Source: an uncultured Mucilaginibacter sp.
GTDB lineage: Bacteria; Bacteroidota; Bacteroidia; Sphingobacteriales; Sphingobacteriaceae
Assembly (NCBI GenBank): GCA_946479225.1
Contig: CAMLFI010000113.1
Coordinates: 1 to 7,507 of the forward strand
Length of the DNA: 7,507 bases
Direction of reading: 5' to 3'
The notes under the pieces are model-generated. The model did no database searches. It was given only the letters and a program-made list of their open reading frames with translations, and was not told the origin of the DNA. Every line of letters starts with the position of its first letter. Position 1 is the first letter of the stretch. A program made the translations under genes and the position numbers. Positions 6,846 through 7,507 of the stretch are shown here, piece after piece.

Positions 6846-6985
6846 TTACTCACCCGACTTCGCTACGCTCGTCACCCTCTCTGCGCAAGCGCAAAGAGGG
6901 GTTTTTAATTTTTAATTTTCTCTAACCCTCTTTACACCGAAGGTGAAGAGAGGGTCGACCAGCGAAGCGAAGTCGGGGTGAGTAA
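6846..6985. repeat. Composite palindromic intergenic repeat (inverted halves, each a stem-loop)
   Basis: The outer arms TTACTCACCCGACTTCGCT (6846-6864) and AGCGAAGTCGGGGTGAGTAA (6966-6985) are complementary apart from one extra base. The complementarity continues inward through CGCTCGTC-ACCCTCT against the complement of AGAGGGTCGACCAGCG. Each half also folds by itself: arms 6875-6886/6889-6900 (11 of 12 pairs) and arms 6925-6938/6942-6955 (12 of 14 Watson-Crick pairs, 3-base loop). The middle (6901-6920) is AT-rich, with GTTTTT directly after the first stem. No transposase is encoded, so if mobile it would be a MITE-like element. From memory, closely similar sequences are dispersed between genes in Sphingobacteriaceae and other Bacteroidota; copy number cannot be checked here. 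The first stem plus T-run could stop rightward transcription. Confidence 0.82.
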
Positions 6986-7093
6986 TGTCGAAGCGATTTA
7001 ACCGTAGATTTTTAAACCAACCCGCCCCACACATAATGTGCTATGTAATTGTATTTAAAATGATATTTTTACTGCTATTAAACATTAACTGCT

Positions 7094-7507
7094 ATGGAAA
7101 CCGTAAACATCCCTTTGCTGGACCTGAATAACTACGTCAAAGGCGACTCCGCCCAACGCAAACAATTTTCTGACGAGATAGGAAAAGCCTTTAACGATAC
7201 CGGCTTTGTTACCATTACCAATCACGGATTGAGCAAGGAGCTAATTGATGATCTTTATACACAGGTAAAGGCCCTTTTTGCTTTGCCTGATGCTGTGAAA
7301 TCATCTTATGAGATACCAGAACTAGCGGGTCAGCGGGGCTATACAGGCAAAAACAAGGAGACCGCCAAAGGCTTTAAAACGCCGGATATGAAGGAGTTTT
7401 GGCAGATAGGACAAACGGTGACCGACGGAAGTGTGAGTAAAGACGATTATCCGGATAACCTGGTGGTGAAAGAGCTGCCGCACTTTAACGAAGTTACATT
7501 AGAGATC
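7094..7507 (+). CDS. 2-oxoglutarate/Fe(II) oxygenase, isopenicillin N synthase family, N-terminal part (3' end outside window)
   Basis: From the ATG at 7094 the frame is open for 138 codons to the window edge. The start VNIPLLDLNNYV (residues 4-15), the core AFNDTGFVTITNHGLS (32-47), then a helix with LYTQVKALFALPDAVKS (54-70) and RGYTGKNKETAKG (81-93) match the non-haem dioxygenase N-terminal (DIOX_N) domain of the isopenicillin N synthase-like family, in which IPxxDL and GFxxxxNHG are hallmarks. KEFWQIGQ (100-107) corresponds to the segment usually reading KE.F.IG. The catalytic domain with the HxD...H iron ligands and the 2-oxoglutarate-binding Arg would lie beyond the window, so activity cannot be judged. 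Bacterial members have varied substrates and the name should not be taken to mean antibiotic synthesis. No strong Shine-Dalgarno sequence precedes the ATG. The gene diverges from ileS and is separated from it by the repeat cluster. Confidence 0.92.
   Translation, partial: METVNIPLLDLNNYVKGDSAQRKQFSDEIGKAFNDTGFVTITNHGLSKELIDDLYTQVKALFALPDAVKSSYEIPELAGQRGYTGKNKETAKGFKTPDMKEFWQIGQTVTDGSVSKDDYPDNLVVKELPHFNEVTLEI

Larger units (their letters stand above)
6668..7093. other. Divergent intergenic region between ileS and the oxygenase gene
   Basis: This 426-base gap separates the ileS operon (leftward) from the oxygenase gene (rightward). It holds the ileS ribosome-binding site and -7 box at the left, the simple hairpin at 6788-6824, the composite inverted repeat at 6846-6985, and an AT-rich leader of about 100 bases before the ATG at 7094. 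No credible extra gene is present. A promoter for the rightward gene is expected in about 7020-7090; I see only AT-rich sequence (for example GATATTTTTA) and no full consensus match. Confidence 0.7.

Overview
The window reads as a chromosomal segment from a Bacteroidota bacterium, most likely Sphingobacteriaceae (Mucilaginibacter/Pedobacter-like). This rests on protein style (a class-2 IleRS with a GIHH signature, a DksA-like protein without its zinc cysteines, an LspA with an enlarged loop), weak Shine-Dalgarno signals in AT-rich leaders, a TAnnTTTG-type -7 box, and GC-rich palindromic repeats between genes. The genus is an inference.

Layout. 1-216 (+): the C-terminal end of a glutamine-rich protein that enters from outside. 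235-264: a perfect palindrome that can terminate this gene and the convergent amtB. 292-1590 (-): amtB, ammonium transporter. 1686-2036 (-): a probable small exported protein of unknown function. 2037-2293: a very AT-rich gap ending in a strong terminator at 2238-2276. 2294-6667 (-): a tight operon transcribed ileS, then a DksA/TraR-like gene, then lspA, with both junctions reading TAA immediately followed by ATG. 6668-7093: the divergent intergenic region, holding the ileS -7 box, a perfect 18-bp-arm hairpin and a 140-bp composite inverted repeat. 7094-7507 (+): the start of a 2-oxoglutarate/Fe(II) oxygenase of the isopenicillin N synthase family, cut by the window end.

How the genes relate. 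The operon joins isoleucyl-tRNA charging, a putative RNA-polymerase-binding regulator and lipoprotein signal peptidase; ileS-lspA adjacency is also known in Proteobacteria. amtB stands without an adjacent glnK/glnB in this window, although its C-terminal tail is of the PII-responsive type. I see no tRNA, rRNA, CRISPR array, transposase, phage or defence gene. I find no clear new system. The points most worth a second look are the GIHH IleRS, the cysteine-poor DksA-like protein with its zero-gap coupling, the repeat cluster upstream of ileS, and the 116-residue unknown protein.
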